DNA from: Nitrospinota bacterium | GTDB lineage: Bacteria > UBA8248 > JACPRG01 | Reading direction: 5' to 3' | Length of the DNA: 7,831 nucleotides | Assembly (NCBI GenBank): GCA_030740135.1 | Contig: JASLXW010000183.1 | Span: 1 to 7,831, forward strand | In this document: piece by piece, positions 6,168-7,831 of the stretch | Layout of the letters: the number at the start of each line of letters is the position of its first letter | Numbering within the stretch: the stretch's first letter is position 1 | Position numbers and translations under genes: made by a program | Notes under the pieces: generated by a model | Told to the model about the DNA's origin: nothing | The model's database searches: none | The model's input: the letters and a program-made list of their open reading frames with translations, nothing else

Positions 6168-7802
6168 CTATGACCTTCCCTCGATCCGGGATGCCGCCTC
6201 CTCCGGGAAATGGCGGATGACGGAAAGGATCGGGTTCGGCGCGGCTTGTCCCAGTCCGCAGATGGACGTTTCCATCATTGCTTCGGAAAGCTCCCGGATC
6301 AGAGCGGCGGCTTCCGGTCTTCCCCGGCCGACCAGGGCGTCCCGGAGGAGATCGACGATCTTCTCCGTCCCCATCCGGCAGGGCGCGCACTTGCCGCACG
6401 ACTCGTCGCGGAAAAACCGCATGGCGTTGAAGGCGAGATCGAGCATGTCCCGCCCTTCGGCGATCGCCACGACCGCCCCAGACCCCAGCATCGATCCGGC
6501 GTCGGCCAGGGGCTTGAAGTCCAGGGGGATGTTGGCCATCGACGCGGGGAGAAACCCGGAGGAGGTCCCCCCGGGCATGAAGGCCTTGAGCCGGCTGCCG
6601 CCGGACACGCCGCCGCCGTGTTCCTCGATGAGCCGCCGGACCGGGGTCCCCAGGGGGACCTCGTACACACCGGGGCGGTTCACGTCCCCCGAGAGGGCCA
6701 GGAACTTGAGGCCCGCCGCGTCCCCCTCTCCCCCCGCGATGAACCAATCGGGGCCGTTGAGGCAAATCGAGGGCGCGTGTGCGAAGGTCTCCACGTTGTT
6801 GATGAGCGTCGGTTTCCCCCAAAGACCCACATGGCCCGGGAACGGGGGCTTGTTCCGGGGTTCGGCGCGCTTGCCTTCCAGGGCTTCGAGCAGCGCCGTT
6901 TCCTCTCCGCAGATGTAGCCGCCCGGGCTGAGGAAGATCTCGATTTCAAAGGCGCGGCCGGACCCCGGGATGTCGGGACCCAGCAGGCCCAGATTTCCGG
7001 CTTCGTCCAGCTCGCGCTCGAGGCCGGGGACCACATGGCCGTATTCATGCCGCAGGTAGAGGGTCCCCCGTTCGGCGCCGACGGCCAACCCCCCCAGGAC
7101 CATCCCCTCGATAACGAGGTGGGGGAGGGTTTCCAGGATGATCCGGTCCTTGAATGTTCCGGGTTCGCTCTCGTCGGCGTTGCAGACGACGTACTTGGGA
7201 GCGCCTTTGGCCTTGCGGACGATTTCCCACTTGAGCCCCGCCGGAAAGCCCGCCCCGCCCATTCCCCGGAGGCCGGCGGTTTTGAGCATCTCGATGACGG
7301 ATTCCGGCCCTTCCGACAGAACCCTCCGCAGGGCCTCGTACTTTGGGGTTTCCCGATATGGGTCGATCTTCCACGGGGCGCCGGGGACCGCCGGCGCTTT
7401 GCCGCCCAAATCTTCTCCCGCGAGGGCCGACCGAATCAGGCCGGAGACCTCTCCCGCCGGGATGTCGTCGTAGACGTGATCATTGACGGCGATTGCGCAC
7501 GGCCGGTCGCAGCGGCCCAGGCAAGACACCCCGCACACCCGAACCTTCTCCCGGTCTCCGCCGGGGAGGGCGGCCTCAACGGTTTCTTTCAGCGACCCGG
7601 CGTCCCGGAGATGGCAGGCCAGGTCGACGCAGATGTCCACGCGGACGGGCGGCGGGGGCGCGAGATGAAAGTGGGGATAGAAGGAGGCGACGCCCTGAAT
7701 TTCGTAAAGCGGGACGCGGGTCCGTGCGGACAGCGCTCGGAGCTCGTCTTCCGGCAGGTAGCCGCGCCGCTCCTGGATGGCCTTGAGGTCCTCGATGAGC
7801 AT
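6168..7802 (-). CDS. fdhB: NAD-dependent formate dehydrogenase, beta subunit (NuoE-NuoF fusion)
   Basis: A 544-residue cytoplasmic diaphorase that takes electrons from FdhA and reduces NAD+. Residues 1 to about 125 are NuoE-like, with a thioredoxin-like [2Fe-2S] site (C58-x4-C63 and C94-x3-C98). Residues about 145-544 are NuoF-like. These include the glycine-rich nucleotide loop GLRGMGGAGFPAGLKW (177-192), FMN-site NADESEPGTFKDR (208-220), GGYICGEETALLEALEG (294-310) and the LINNVETF motif (333-340). The [4Fe-4S] site is C469, C472, C475 and C515. The protein lacks the C-terminal two-cluster ferredoxin extension found in HydB-type bifurcating subunits. The same NuoE-NuoF fusion is known in the Methylobacterium extorquens FDH1 beta subunit. 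The ATG at 7802 is the only standard start after an in-frame TAG 14 bases upstream. The NuoE domain begins directly at its IQERRGYLP segment, so the first helices usual in NuoE are missing or reduced. The ribosome binding site is weak. It is the first gene of the run within the window. Confidence 0.94.
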   Translation of the reverse strand: MLIEDLKAIQERRGYLPEDELRALSARTRVPLYEIQGVASFYPHFHLAPPPPVRVDICVDLACHLRDAGSLKETVEAALPGGDREKVRVCGVSCLGRCDRPCAIAVNDHVYDDIPAGEVSGLIRSALAGEDLGGKAPAVPGAPWKIDPYRETPKYEALRRVLSEGPESVIEMLKTAGLRGMGGAGFPAGLKWEIVRKAKGAPKYVVCNADESEPGTFKDRIILETLPHLVIEGMVLGGLAVGAERGTLYLRHEYGHVVPGLERELDEAGNLGLLGPDIPGSGRAFEIEIFLSPGGYICGEETALLEALEGKRAEPRNKPPFPGHVGLWGKPTLINNVETFAHAPSICLNGPDWFIAGGEGDAAGLKFLALSGDVNRPGVYEVPLGTPVRRLIEEHGGGVSGGSRLKAFMPGGTSSGFLPASMANIPLDFKPLADAGSMLGSGAVVAIAEGRDMLDLAFNAMRFFRDESCGKCAPCRMGTEKIVDLLRDALVGRGRPEAAALIRELSEAMMETSICGLGQAAPNPILSVIRHFPEEAASRIEGRS

Positions 7803-7831
7803 ATCGTCTACCGGCTACGCGATGGGGGCGG
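7803..7831 (-). other. Upstream edge of fdhB, possible end of a preceding gene
   Basis: Only 29 bases precede fdhB. On the minus strand they contain a TAG (7817-7815) in the fdhB frame, preceded by codons reading A-P-I-A. This could be the end of an upstream minus-strand gene 14 bases away, which would make fdhB an internal gene of a longer operon. The stretch is too short to tell. It shows no promoter and no TCAC-N6-GTGA palindrome. Confidence 0.2.

Noticed and set aside
3343..7802. Respiratory complex I (NuoEFG) or NAD-linked hydrogenase module
   Set aside because: NuoE/F/G-like domains are present, but the large subunit has the formate dehydrogenase active site (RLCHASS, PLRGQNNVQGASDVG). 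No membrane subunits or H-cluster motifs are seen.
1..7831. CRISPR array, tRNA/rRNA gene, insertion sequence or attachment site
   Set aside because: No regularly spaced repeats, no cloverleaf-like sequence, no transposase or integrase and no flanking long inverted or direct repeats were seen.

Overview
The window is GC-rich bacterial DNA with one clear functional core, a leftward (minus-strand) gene run of fdhB, fdhA, a methyltransferase and an EamA-type transporter. It encodes a cytoplasmic, cofactor-rich NAD-dependent formate dehydrogenase followed by two accessory genes. The strong G/C bias at third codon positions, the FeS-rich diaphorase-linked formate dehydrogenase and the YRYF-type TetR regulator fit a free-living anaerobic or facultative bacterium. 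Desulfobacterota or another high-GC lineage is possible, but the sequence alone does not fix the taxon.

Layout from left to right: (1) 1-114, the first 38 codons of a minus-strand gene that runs off the left edge, coding a small Cys-containing protein. (2) 115-790, a long gap, visibly less GC-rich, with no recognisable gene. Its right end holds a promoter with two palindromes. (3) 791-1486 (+), a TetR-family regulator. (4) 1487-1830, a gap between convergent genes, with a third palindrome of the same type just after the tetR stop. (5) 2694-1831 (-), a 10-TM EamA/DMT transporter. (6) 3324-2749 (-), a small class I SAM methyltransferase starting with GTG. (7) 6093-3343 (-), fdhA, the 916-residue catalytic subunit. 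(8) 7802-6168 (-), fdhB, a NuoE-NuoF fusion diaphorase. A minus-strand TAG lies 14 bases before the fdhB start; it may be the stop of an upstream gene.

Function: FdhA should oxidise formate at a bis-MGD Mo or W centre with Cys374 as the metal-ligand residue. Electrons would pass through its FeS clusters to the [2Fe-2S], [4Fe-4S] and FMN centres of FdhB and reduce NAD+ (or run in reverse, reducing CO2). The intergenic gaps of 74, 18 and 54 nt suggest that the four genes are co-transcribed. Substrates of the methyltransferase and the transporter are not evident.

The most notable non-coding signal is TCAC-N6-GTGA, seen three times around tetR (697-710, 720-733, 1507-1520). The first copy exactly fills the spacer of a predicted promoter and the second covers the predicted transcription start, as expected for an autoregulated repressor. 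The most notable protein feature is His113 in FdhA, where the NuoG-type N-terminal cluster motif normally has Cys. I saw no CRISPR array, RNA gene, insertion sequence or clearly new defence or biosynthetic system.
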